From NCBI RefSeq assembly GCF_030272615.1, contig NC_081406.1, positions 462,606,072-462,670,071 of the forward strand: a DNA stretch of 64,000 nucleotides, written 5' to 3'. Positions within the stretch are counted from its first letter, which is position 1. Each line of letters begins with the position of its first letter. Under the pieces are notes generated by a model that saw nothing but the letters and a program-made list of their open reading frames with translations, was not told the origin of the DNA and did not search any database. The position numbers were made by a program, and so were the translations under genes. Origin of the DNA: Cryptomeria japonica (Eukaryota > Streptophyta > Pinopsida > Cupressales > Cupressaceae). Shown here one piece after another: positions 45,041-56,367 of the stretch.

Positions 45041-47881
45041 TTATGCAAGGGATGGGATCAAAGGGATCGAAGGATGGAAAATATGCATTGGATAATGGAT
45101 AGGGTATTGGAAGAATTGGGCTTGAGCGGATGGAAATGAAGGCAAGATCGACATTGGCACACACCTTGAGGGGTGATGGACTGATGGAGGAAAGACGTAT
45201 TTTGGATATTGAGATTTGGATGGAGGAATAGCTTGGGATTTTGGGACATAAGGGCCCAAAATGGATGAAGAAGGTGATGGAGGAACAGACTTGGAAGGTT
45301 TTGATGGAGGAATAGCAATTTTGGATGCCAATTTTGATGTTTCTTTAGGCTTTTGTGCTTCAAGAAGCTGCTTAGGGATCCACATGGTTTTTGATTTTTC
45401 ATGCTTTTGTGGTTCCTTGGAGTGCATTGCTTGCACAAGGGATTTAGGAACCCATATATATTTTGACTTTGCTTTATTTTGCTCAGTGGGCCTTTGTGGC
45501 CTTTTGGATATTTCCTTTTGTTTATAGATCATATTGCTCTTTGTTTTGACATGTCGATTAGATTGGACATGTTGATCCTTGAATACATGTGGATTTCTAG
45601 ACTTACGACTTTTATGCTTGGCATCCAAATTGCTTGGAAGAGGGAATGAATGTCGGTGTGGATGGGAATGATATGGAGGCCTGTGGGATTGATGGAAAGT
45701 TCTCCAAGATGTGTGCCTTTGCTGATGTTGCATAGGAGATGGAGATATATAGGGACCTAGAATGGATGGAAGCGATGATGGGGAAGGTGGACATTTGGAT
45801 TTTGACTTTGAAGGGATACCAACACCTTGAGTGTGAGCTGTGTAGACATGACCCTGAAGATCTTCTTTGATATGGAGGGTTTCTTTCTCATGAAGGTCTA
45901 CTCCTTTGCCTTTATGAATATTTTGACTAATAGGATACTCTTTGCTTTGGGAAGAAGATGCGAGCCCATTTTGAGGTGGATATGATATGAGAGAAATAAT
46001 GAGATCTTGAAGTGGATCGGATTGCACCAAAGTGGAAGAACCCATTGTTAATGTCGAGGGTTCATGAACATCTTGCACTGACATGTTAGAATCATGAAGG
46101 GGATTAGGATCATGTTGTGGACATGGTTCAATGACAGGCTCTTCAAGAGATGGAATGGGAGACATAATGGGATCATCACAAGAAATGTGATCTTGGAGTG
46201 TATATGGAGCATTAAGACAAGGAGATGGAGGAACAAGTGGATCTTGTGGAGGATCTAAAGGAATGATTTGATCTTGACAAGGAGGAAGATCATTGGAATC
46301 CTCTTTAAAGGTGTGTTTCTCTTGACTTTCAATGGGATCATCAGAAAGGATGGAAAGGATATCTTGATCTTTCTCAAGAAGTGGAATGTCAATGGGATTT
46401 GAAAGGACATTGTGTTCATGAAATGGAAGGGGATCATTTAGGATTGGATGGACTGGGATATCTTGATCTTGCTCGAGGAATGGTGTGTCAATAAGACTTT
46501 GGATAGGATGGACAAGAATAGGAGAATCATCGTGAGTGTCTGGGAACATGGGGTCCTGGTCAACAATTGGATGGGATGATAAGGTTTCAGGATCTTGATC
46601 TTGATATGTTTTAGGACTCATTTCTTCATGATCTAAATTATCCTCTTGACATGAGGTTGGACTTTTGATATGCATGGAGGATTCTGACAAGGGATCAATG
46701 CTTTGGCATGAAGGAAATGCACTTTGAACATTTGTGATGGATTTTGGCAAGGAATCAATGCTTGAACATGAGGAAGAGGGACTTCGAATGGGGTCCTCTA
46801 AAATAGGTAATGGCAATAAAGTGCATGGTTGCATTGGGTCTTGTATTTCTGAAACATGACAAGGATGTGCATCATGAATTGGATTATCTTGGCAATCAAT
46901 TATGGATAGCCCTTGGGTAATTGCATCCTTGGATGTATTGTTTGATGAGGACAATATAGAAGGTTCTTATGAAACTTCTAGAGGTGTAGGGATAGATGCC
47001 ACTGGAGAGTGAATTTGTTTATGGGGGGATGAGGCATTGCTAGACATAAGTGTATTATCTTGATCTTCCTCAAAGAACTCACTTGGTAATTTCCTTAAGA
47101 GCATTGCAATAAAGCCACCTTTCTTTCGAGGTTTTGACATTATTGGATCTGGAATTTGAACTTGTTTTTGGTTTGATATCATGTTTTGATGTTGGACTTG
47201 GTTCAATTGTTCCGACATGTTTGAAACTTGGGTTCGTGTGTGCTGCAACCTTTGTTTTTGAATGTTTGGTTGTTGTTGTTGACATTGATATGTTGATTGA
47301 ACTTGTTGATATTCCACCATTGGTTGAGCTAGTTGTGGACATTGTATAGTTGATTGGACATATGGTTGAAATTGGATCATTGGTTGTGTTGGTTGAAAAT
47401 GTTCGAGTTGTTGAACAATTGGTTGTGATGGTTGAAAATCTGATTGATAGTAAACACCTTCTTGTTCTTGTTGTGAAGGCAGATAATGTTGAAATTGATG
47501 TTGTCTCCTTTCTTGAAATTGTTTCATCATCTCTATTTGGGAGAGGAGAGCTGGTATGTCTGATTGTTCAAGAAGGGATCTTACATCAATTGGCTCAATA
47601 TTTGGATTTCGACCTGGAAATTTTTGAAACACTTTAGACATTTGTGATCTATTCTTCACAATGTTTTTCACTCTTTGTTCCAAAATCTCATTTTCTTGAG
47701 CTAGTTTCTCCTCTAGTTTTTGTATTTGGAGACTTGTTTCATCATAAAAAGTTTGATTGATATTGCCTTGTGGTTGGGTTGGATAGAATTTTGATTGCAT
47801 GGTTGGTTGATATGTCAAACTTTGTTGCATCATTGGTGCTAGGAACCTTGTTTCAATAGAGATGTCACTATGCAAATGCAA
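45041..47881 (-). pseudogene. Long Gln/Pro/Ser-rich sense ORF of element C, split by one stop
   Basis: Two open stretches in the same frame, 47881-46967 (304 codons) and 46966-45041 (about 640), are separated only by TAA at 46967-46969. The upstream end opens without a clear ATG; the first in-frame ATGs are at LAPMMQQ. N-terminal part: heptad-like LQIQKLEEKLAQENEILEQR, then very Gln-rich. Middle: acidic, Asp/Pro/Ser-rich (many DP, HPI and QDQD words). C-terminal part: basic His/Lys/Ser-rich with a duplicated motif, SKYIWVPKSLVQAM and SKTMWIPKQLLEAQ, and two SILGPY words. It sits where gag would sit, but I see no capsid or zinc-knuckle signature. Could be a highly diverged gag or a captured gene. 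Confidence 0.65.
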
Positions 47882-49940
47882 TATTTTTGGATTTTTTCAA
47901 GGATAATGTATGATATGCAACTAAATGCAAACTAAATGAATGAGAATGAAATCTATGGAAAGAATGCAACCTATGTTTTTGGTTGTTTTTCAATATTTTG
48001 ACAAACTTTTTGGAATGCAAATCTAAAAAGAGACCCTTAGGAAATTGAAATGATGTCTAGACCTCAAAGGACAAAAGGACCAAGTGACAAAAGGACAAAA
48101 TGACAAAGTCTCCCCTATATGCTTGGATACTAAGCTAGGTTTGACCAAATGATATGGATGACAAAAAGACAAAGGTTTGATAAGGTCTAGACTTCTTAAC
48201 AATGACTTAGGGTTTATCAAATATTTGGATTACTCAAGTATGACAAAACCTAGTTTTGACACTATATGCAAAGGGACAATTACTATGCAAATGACTCTAA
48301 TATGATATGATAATGACCTAAGCTTAGTGAAGAGACTTAGGGTATGCAAATATAAATGTATGACAATGATATGACTTTAATGCAAGAGGACATATGCAAA
48401 TGGATGACTCTTATTAATATGCAAAAGGAGTATGACTTAGGTGAAACCTAACCTTGATATTTGACAATGACTTTGCAAAATGCAACCTAGGATGAACCTA
48501 AATGTAAGTGACATAAATGTTGAGACAAGTTTTTGAACAATGTTGGATAACCATGTTTGAAGAAGATGATCTTTGAATCTTGTTGAACCTTTGTTAGATG
48601 AATGTCTCTTGTGTTTAAATCTTATGCTAGATCAATGTGTTTTGCTTTTGAAAGGGGATGCAATTCAACTTTTGACAATCAAAGAATACAAGATATTGCA
48701 ACTTAGACTCAAGACACTCATGCTCATTTCCACATTTCTTATGGTAGGCAAAGACATTAGGTACTTGAGAGGTAGACTCATTATGAGATTCAAGGAGAAT
48801 ACATAGATGCTTGACCCCACGGGCTCCCCTCCACGGCACTCACTTCTCAGGGCAGCCAAGCATCAGTCCCCATGGAATCTCCCCATGGCGAACTTAGTAT
48901 CTCTTCCAAGTATCCGAATTTGTCCTTCTCAAGCAACTAGAAGGGTTTTTGGCCTCTAAAAACAAGGTGTTTAGTAAGGATTTCTGTTAAGCATTACTCC
49001 TTGATGTCACGCAAGCATGATTGAGACATTAAGCCCATCAAGATACCAAACAAATGTAGTCACGCAAGCACGATTTAGACCAAAAGGCCCTACTTAGATG
49101 TTGATATGAGAAAGAGTTTCAAGGGGCATCACTTCCCAAGTAACTACAATTCCCATGTAACACTTCCTTCAAAGCTTTCGCTCATCAGGTATTTGTTTAT
49201 AGTGAGTTAGAATGCCAAGGTATTCTAGCCGTACTCACTTTGGGTCATTCCCTTCTCACGATTATCACTTGCTTGCAAAAGCAAAGTGGTTGGGAAGGCA
49301 GGCCCTCTAAAGGAGACACACAATCAACAACACAAGCATGGTATCGAAGATCTGGATTTCTGATCACCCTATGAAGGCTGAGAGCATACTCTCCTACTCC
49401 AATGTCATACTTAACAATCAAAGCAAACAAATGTTCATTCCCACCTATTTATAAATCACTAAGTGCCTAATTAAAAATCTCAAACACACAGTTTGGTTGT
49501 TTCTCCAAGGCAACCTGCAAAATCCAAGTTAGGGGTTTGATTTGTTGTCTTTGACCACCAATTCTGCATAACACATGTTAGTAGTTTGATTTGTAGTCTT
49601 TGCCATGCATATGCCAAGATCCTACACCAATAATTAGTACCAAAATCCAAAGCACAGAAAACAGAAAGCAAAAACACCAAAAATTTCAAGTAGAAACTAC
49701 ATTTTTCACCTTTGTTCTAGACTTTACACAAGCGCAGAACTCATGACACAGGCGCAAGTTGTATGACACAGGCGCAAGATGTCACCTACACAAGTGCAAG
49801 ATGCATGACACAGGCGCAAGATGCATGACACAAGCGCAGAAGTGTCCAGAATACCCTGCACGGCCCTGTTTTTGGGTTTTTGCCTGCAAAATCAACATGA
49901 AAGCAATCCAAATCACAGTTAAAGGGTTAGAAGGTTAGTA
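47882..49940 (-). other. Leader region of element C
   Basis: About 2 kb between primer site and sense ORF. No domain recognised. 47990-48520 is rich in gacaaa/tgacttag words. 48800-49450 is less A+T-rich. The six-copy acacaggcgcaag array sits at its 5' end. Confidence 0.6.
49726..49842. repeat. Array of ACACARGCGCAAG motifs near the primer site of element C
   Basis: Six copies, all in one orientation, of acacaagcgcaga or acacaggcgcaag. The best-conserved unit is gacacaggcgcaagatgcat. Related to the array at 40671-40783. Confidence 0.85.
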
Positions 49941-49958
49941 TTCATGTCGGGTTCACCA
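49941..49958 (-). other. Primer binding site of element C
   Basis: Minus-strand TGGTGAACCCGACATGAA, five bases from the LTR end. It starts with TGG as needed to pair with a tRNA CCA end. The tRNA is not identified. Element J has TGGTGAACCCAACATCC. Confidence 0.7.
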
Positions 49959-49963
49959 ATTAA

Positions 49964-51518
49964 TATAGCATCGGAATTAGGAATCATCAAAGCAATATAT
50001 AAAAGGACATATTATTCATTATTAACTCAATCACACATTGCAATGATCTAATCCTAAGCACACTCAATAGAGACATAAAAACAAAGCATTCAAAATGAAA
50101 GATTATGCAAACCAAATGCAGAATTGAATGCTCCTTCCATGCGGCTCCATTGTTCTTCTTTCCTCTTCAATGGATTTGTGGATCTCACCTACAAGTGCAC
50201 ATACAATTGAAAGCAAGATTGATGAAAAGCTCAAGAGTACTAGAAGCATAAGTTCGATAGTTTGATTAAGGATTCGGATTAGGTTTGATTGAAAATCATC
50301 CAATTTATAGAAAAATTGGACAAGTGACAAGATTGGCATGATGCAATTCAAATGGAAATTGCAAATCAATATGACAAAATATGACAAATTATGCACTTTC
50401 CATGCACAATTTGATTGATTGATAATTGATGACAAATTATGACACATTCCATGTCAAATTGATTGATTATCAATTATGACAATTTCATGACAAATTAAAA
50501 TGTCATTCCCATAGAATTAGGAGATGAAATAGGAGGGAAAAGAAATTAGAAATTAAGAAAATTAGAAAATTGAAATTGATGGAAATTAGGAATTAGAAAT
50601 TGATGGAAAAATAGGAAATTAGGAACTAGAAGAAATTAGGTAAATTAATTAACAATTTGTCATTTATTAATTAATTCACAAAGAGCAATAATTAGCCAAT
50701 TAAATGAACATTTAATTGCAATGAGAAGACTTAGGATAAATAAACAATTTATTAATCCTAAAGGAAGAAAATGACATACAAGGTTAAATGATGAAATCAC
50801 GAAACCCTAGAAGATGAATTAGGTCTTGATGAAAGATAATTAATTCGATTCGATTTGATTTTGGATTGATAAATGACCAATGTGATAAATGATTTAATTG
50901 AGAAATGTGCCAATTGAAAAGGAACAATGACAAATTGATCCAAATTGACATAATTGAGACAGACAACGATCGATGACAAATCGGTCGCAAAATGACAAAA
51001 TTGACAAAATGGACAAGAATCGATGACAAATAGATTGCAAAACGACAAGATTGAAAATGACCACGATCGATGATAAATCGATCGTTAAATGACAAGATCG
51101 AACAATGACAACGATCGATGACAAATCGATCGTTAAAATGACAAGATTGAAGGATTGATGATAAATCGACAAGATTGATAAGAGGACAACGATCAATGAC
51201 AAATCAATCGCAAGATTGACAGGAGGACAAAACCCTAATTAGGATTGACGATGTCCAAAATGATGACAAGTAAGCACGCACATTGATGCAATAGGATAAG
51301 ATCGATTAAAATCATGACTGGATAGTGTTGTTGACAAGACCAAATTCGAGAGCGAGACAGAATGAAGAATGTAGAAGAAAGACTCGATGTTCGCAAATGA
51401 TAAAAACCAAGTGCGTGACATAGGAGAAATGTTAATGCGACGCAAAAACCTAAAATGAGGCAATGCGCAAATGTTAAAGTATGACTCCGCAAGTGTTGAC
51501 CATTTTTAGGTGTCTACA
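49964..51518 (-). repeat. 5' LTR of element C
   Basis: 1555 bp, minus orientation TGTAGACACC...GATGCTATA (the final CA is mutated to TA). Carries the same palindromic minisatellite (50962-51225) as its partner. Confidence 0.95.
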
Positions 51519-51523
51519 GTTAC

Positions 51524-52079
51524 TATCAACATTACCTTTAGAAAAACCAATCTTCAAAAGATATTTATCCAATCTACCATACCAAGCTCTTGGAGCTTGC
51601 TTCAACCCATACAAAGCTTTCATTAACCTGCAAACCATATCTTTGTTATCTGTCAAAGAAAATCCATTAGGTTTCTCAATGTAAACTTCTTCTTCAAGAT
51701 CTCGATTCAGAAATGCACATTTAATATCCATTTCATATACTTTGTATTTCTTGTGTGCTACAAAAGCCAAGAATAATTTGAGTACCTCATATTTGAATAC
51801 CGGTGCAAAGCTTTCATTGTAATCAATTCCTTCTTTCTGTGAATATCCCTTACATACTAGTCTTTCTTTATTTCCGATTACCTTACCATATTCATTGAGT
51901 TTGTTTCTGAATACCCATTTTGTTCCAATTACATTTTTGTCTTTAGGCCAGGGAACTAATGTCCATGTGTTATTATTCTCAATTTGTTTTAATTCTTCTT
52001 CCATAGCTTTAATCCAGTGTTTATCTTCACATCCCTCATTAATTGATGCTAGTTCAATTTGAGAAATAAGACATACCAA
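51524..52079 (-). pseudogene. Element I pol, first part: start of RT
   Basis: One clean frame of about 186 codons: NNNTWTLVPWPKDKNVIGTKW, CKGYSQKEGIDYNESFAPVF, MDIKCAFLNRDLEEEVYIEK, ALYGLKQAPRAWYGRLDKYL, ending at VDSN where element C interrupts it. These are the N-terminal RT blocks of copia pol. The codon after the break is continued at 38577. The frame starts within two bases of the LTR, so nothing of gag, protease or integrase remains. Confidence 0.92.
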
Positions 52080-52080
52080 T

Positions 52081-53143
52081 TATTAGGTCTCGGAGGAAAC
52101 TAAGACGGGGGGGGGAGTGAATCAGTTGTCAAATAAATTCAAACCAAAACAAGTTAACCAAAGTTAATGCTTAATACCGGTAAACCAAACTTAATGCTGG
52201 TAGACAGTTTATCAGTTAATTGTAGTACCGGTAAAGATTAATGCATGAAATAGAAAGACAATATCATCCACAACAGATAACACCAATATTTGTACATGGA
52301 AACCCTTTAAGGGGAAAAACCACAGTGGGAAACCTTACCCACAATCAGATGATACTAATACATATAGTATGTGTATACAATAGGGGTCCTACACATGCAG
52401 AAAGGCCAAGCGCCTAGAGCTCACTGCTCAAACACAAATGGGAGTCATGCTGCCTACAATTGGATGGTTAAATCCAATAAAGATGTACTGCTTAAAATAA
52501 CATCTTCATATGCTGGATTCAGTACCAGTGTAGTTCTGATATGTCTTCACAAAAACCTTCCTTCAACCTTCAAATGATGTCTATATGTATTGCTCTTCTT
52601 ATTCTCGCATATAATTTTTCCCAATCGCATATTAATCTTACAAATAAGATCTTACATATATACCAAAACCTAGGACCAAAATGTATAGGTCGACTTTACA
52701 AAAGATATTACAATAAAAAAATTTAAAACTAAATCAATAACCAATGCAATATTTGAATCAACATGTTGTCTTAATGCATTTACAACAATAATAAATCATC
52801 TCCATAGCGTGTCTTGCTGATCTGGAATAGATAGGCTTGTCGGTGTTTATCCTCGACCTATTTGGTGGTAACAACAAATATGCAAACACGAATATACCAA
52901 TGAACAAATCTCCAAGAAAAACTGTCCAAATGATGTCTTCGACATAACCAACTATTTTCCATGTCATTTCAAGTGCCGCTGAATAATATATCCTGCCGAT
53001 GAATAAGATACCAATGACTGTGCATAAAGTCACTTGCTTGCCGATGAACATTCCCAAATCTCCAAGTGCTAGTAGGCTTGACTAGAGTTGATAAGTGTTT
53101 ACATCAATGAAAAAACCATATCAACATATATAAAATACCAACA
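52081..53143 (-). repeat. 5' LTR of element I
   Basis: 1063 bp. Minus orientation starts TGTTGGTATTTTATA at 53143 and ends GAGACCTAATA at 52081, followed by a truncated primer site ATTGGTAT. Confidence 0.9.
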
Positions 53144-53148
53144 CAAGT

Positions 53149-54974
53149 TGCAGGTGCGTGACTATAATTTTAAATTTAGGATTCATTTGTAGAGATGGAA
53201 AAACCCTTTTCGTCTCGCGGATTTTTTGAAGGACCGTGCATAGCTTACGCACGGTCCCGATGAATTTTGTCTAAATTTATAGGGAAGGTATTTATAAGTC
53301 TAAATACCTCAGATCCAAAGTTACAGTGCGATCTAAAATCGGTAGCTCCTTATTTCACCCAGTTTGTCTTCATTTTCTGCATAGTCAACAAGTCAACTCT
53401 TCTACTTACAAAAGAGGATAAATTGCATTGCACCCTAGAAATTCACTTAGTATTCAGATCCTTATTCACTCTAGGGTTTGGATCTAGTGAATTCAACCCC
53501 TCTTTTAAATGTAAAGTATCTCCCAAGTGAAAATCATCCTAGTAATTTCCTTTCTCTCTCCTAGGTGGGGAATCACTAGGGTTCAATTTTCCACTTTACA
53601 TTTTGGTGAACCCAACATCCTATATCTTAATCTTGATTTCTTATTTGTTAGATTTGAATAATTGCAATGTGAACTTTAAAGTTTCATTTCTGAGTTTGAT
53701 CTTTTTGCGAAATTTAGAGGTTAATTGCATAAAAACCCTAATTTTTCATTTTGAGGAAATTAAGCATGTGAAGTATATAATTTTAATTGTTTGTTTCAGA
53801 TCTGATTTCTATTTAAAATTTGCATTTAAAATCAGTCTTTTTATTATAAAAATTAAGTGGTTAAACAGTAAAACCCTAAATTTTAAGGGATCTCCTATTT
53901 CGACCTTTGACTGCTTATTTGATCTATCTAAACATCTCCAAACCAGACAATTTTCTGGAATCCGTAGTAGAATCACAATATCTTTCATCTCTGAAAATTT
54001 CAAAAAATGTTTGTCGGACCGTACATAATTTATGCACAGCCCTTGACATTTATTCTGAAATTTGGGAGTTGGATTTGACTGTATTTTACTGCTTAAATTC
54101 AGAGATTTGGTTGATTCTATCATTTTTTAAACCTCCTAAGGTCGAAAAAAATCAAAATTGCATGTTTGATTTCCTTGCAATTTACAAAAAGTCTAGATTT
54201 GAAATTGAACTTGTGCAAAATTTGGATCTTAATTCAATTTTTTAGATTTATCATTATTTTCAGATTTGTCTTCTTACTAAAAATATTCAAAATTTCAATT
54301 CCCTCCTTTTGGCAAAATTTCAAAATCAATTAGTTAGGATCTAAGACCCTAATTTTTAAATTAAATTGGAGTTTGTGCAAATTTCAATCAAATTCATTAA
54401 TTTTTAGTCCTCTAAACATTTTCCAAGTTGGCCCTATCCATTAGGTCTGGTGTTCTTCAAAATTTTCTTTCAATTCATCATATTTCACAAAACCCTAATT
54501 AGGTCCTATTTCAACATTCTGAGCTTAAATTCACCTATCTATAGATCATAAAATCACTAAATTTTTGGAATTAGTAATAAAATCATTGTATCTATCATCC
54601 CTAAAAAATTCAAAAGAGTTGAAGGGATCATGCATAACTTACGCACAGTCCCTGGCTTTTTTCCTGAAATTTTGGGAGACTGTTAGACTATGTTTTACTG
54701 CTCAATTCTAGAAAATTGGTTGATTTTGTCGAATTTTGTTCCCTCTAACATGAAAAATAATCTCCACTTTCAACATTCGATTTTCAAGATATAGTTTAAA
54801 ATTAAGTGGTTAATTAAGAACAACCCTAATTTTAAATTAAAAAATTTCAATTCAACAACTTTGAATTTATAAAATTAACAGATTTTTTAGGACACCCTAA
54901 TTTTAATTTTCAATCTCTTTTGGATAATTATCATCATTCCAGGAAATTACACCATTCCTTCTTTAAATTAATTA
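53149..54974 (+). mobile_element. LTR end, primer site and leader of Ty3-like element J
   Basis: 53149-53600 completes J's LTR (ends CTTTACA). The primer site TGGTGAACCCAACATCC is at 53604-53620. The leader to 54974 is A+T-rich with repeated blocks around a cgtgcataRcttacgcac hairpin (53232-53258, about 54016-54046, about 54626-54654). Frames here (for example 53603-54028) are short and unlike known proteins. Cut at 54975 by the 5'-truncated element K. Confidence 0.65.
53604..53620 (+). other. Primer binding site of element J
   Basis: TGGTGAACCCAACATCC, three bases after an LTR end in ACA. Same type as in element C. Confidence 0.6.
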
Positions 54975-55958
54975 CTAAGGGCAGTGCTGATAGTAATTTA
55001 TATTATAAAATCACTAATGATGATATACTGATTGTTGAAGTATTTGTTGATGACATTATTTTTGGAGGTGAAGATAAATTATGCATAGAATTTTCTAAGA
55101 ACATGGAGAAAGAATTTGAGATGTCGATGATTGGTGAGATGAAATTTTTGTTAGGTTTGCAGATTACTCAGACTGACAAAGGTATTTTTATCTATAAAAC
55201 TAAATATGTTAAGGAATTGTTGAAGAAATTTATTATGGGAGATTCTAAACTGGTAAGTACACCTATGGTTACAAGTGAGAAATTGACAAGGAAATATGTT
55301 TCTGTGCTGATAAATCCTACAAGATACAAATCTATGATTGGAGGTCTACTTTATTTAACTCAGACTTGACCTAACATTATGAATGTTGTTTGTATTGTTT
55401 CAAGATTTCAGAGTGATCCTAGAGAAAATCATGAGATGGTGGTAAAAATTATTTTTAGATACTTGCAAGGTACATCACAATATGGTTTGTGGTATCCTAA
55501 GAATGATAACTTCACTTTATGTGCATATGCATATGCTAATAGTGCTGGAGATGTTGATGACTAGAAAAGTACTTCTGGTGGAACTTTCTTTCTTGGAAAG
55601 AAGTTGGTTTCATGAATTAGCAAGAAATAGTCATATACTTCTTTATCTACTGCTTGAGTTGAGTATGTTGTTGCTACTACTAATCGTACACAAGTTTTTA
55701 TGGATGAAGCAAATGTTGAAGGATATAAAAGTGGATTGTGATGCACTGGTAGTTATTCATTGTGATAACTCTTCTGCTATTGATATATCTATCAAGTATA
55801 ACTTTTTGAAGGATAAGGTGGAAGCAAATGAAGTTAAACTAGTTAATGTGAACACTAAAGAACAAACTGCAGATTTTTTCACTAAACCTTTATCTAAGGA
55901 ATCTTTTGAGTACCTGAGAGATAGATTGGGGGTTTCTACCCCTCTGATAGAGACTTGA
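54975..55958 (+). pseudogene. K: 5'-truncated copia RT and RNase H
   Basis: Homology starts abruptly at GSADSNLYYKITNDDILIVE, just before the catalytic FVDD (intact). Then KFLLGLQITQTDKGIF, VSTPMVTSEKL, YKSMIGGLLYLTQT with TGA, and RNase H in two frames, ending DFFTKPLSKESFEYLRDRL. Several TAG/TGA stops and a shift near 55680. An in-frame loss of about 13 codons removes the HSK.KH motif (SSAIDISIKYNFLK, where relatives have IDISKNLVFHSKTKH and more). Confidence 0.9.
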
Positions 55959-56367
55959 TTGATGCGGTTTGGCATCAGTCTGGTATGCATTATTAGAAAC
56001 ACTATTCATTCCATCACTGATGTGGGATGCTACTGCTCAGAGGGAGTAGTCAACTTTGAGATTTATAGGCTAGCATTTTTTCTTTGATATTTCTGTCAGA
56101 TTTGTGGCATTCATGTCAAAGGGGGAGAGATATTGATGTGACAAAGATAAAGAAAGAAAAAAGAAAATCATAGGGGGAGAGATAGCGATGTAAAAAATTA
56201 AGTCAAAACTTTGTAGAGATATTATTCATGGGGGGAGAGACATTGATATTCAGATCTATATGCAAGAGATTGTTGGTTGTCTTCCATATGGGGAGACTTG
56301 TTTGGAATTTCTTGGTACTTAGATTTTTTTCACATCTAGTGTTGCCATCAATGCTAAAGGGGGAGAT
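55959..56367 (+). other. 3' untranslated part of K with multiple polypurine tracts
   Basis: Purine tracts tcaaagggggagag (56115), catagggggagag, catggggggagag, atatggggagac and ctaaagggggagat (56354-56367). The last abuts the LTR and is the likely primer of plus-strand synthesis. Confidence 0.75.

Larger units (their letters stand above)
38583..51518 (-). mobile_element. C: complete PMD-carrying LTR retrotransposon, 12.9 kb, no pol
   Basis: LTRs 49964-51518 (5', 1555 bp) and 38583-40136 (3', 1554 bp) differ at about 20 positions by eye (near 98.7% identical). A perfect duplication GTTAC lies at 38578-38582 and 51519-51523, inside the RT of element I. In the minus orientation: LTR (TGTAGACACC...), primer site TGGTGAACCCGACATGAA (complement of 49941-49958), leader, a long Gln/Pro/Ser-rich ORF (47881-45041), a non-coding stretch, an antisense PMD gene (40956-42794, + strand), polypurine tract AAAGAGGGGCAAAA (complement of 40137-40150), LTR. 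No integrase, RT or RNase H is recognisable, so it depends on enzymes from elsewhere. The primer site type is shared with element J. Confidence 0.9.
36147..53143 (-). mobile_element. I: internally deleted Ty1/copia retrotransposon hosting element C
   Basis: LTRs at 52081-53143 (5', 1063 bp) and 36147-37216 (3', 1070 bp). A perfect duplication CAAGT lies at 36142-36146 and 53144-53148. The internal region contains only RT and RNase H (52079-37579, split by C). Gag, protease and integrase are missing because the 5' LTR and primer site are joined directly to the start of RT. Confidence 0.9.

Noticed and set aside
45261-45527. Plus-strand frames opposite the long ORF of element C (also 47134-47637)
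   Set aside because: Shadows of the minus-strand low-complexity ORF; no domain.
40671-49842. CRISPR-like direct repeats
   Set aside because: Repeats are short, imperfect, in both orientations and lack regular unique spacers; plant retrotransposon context.
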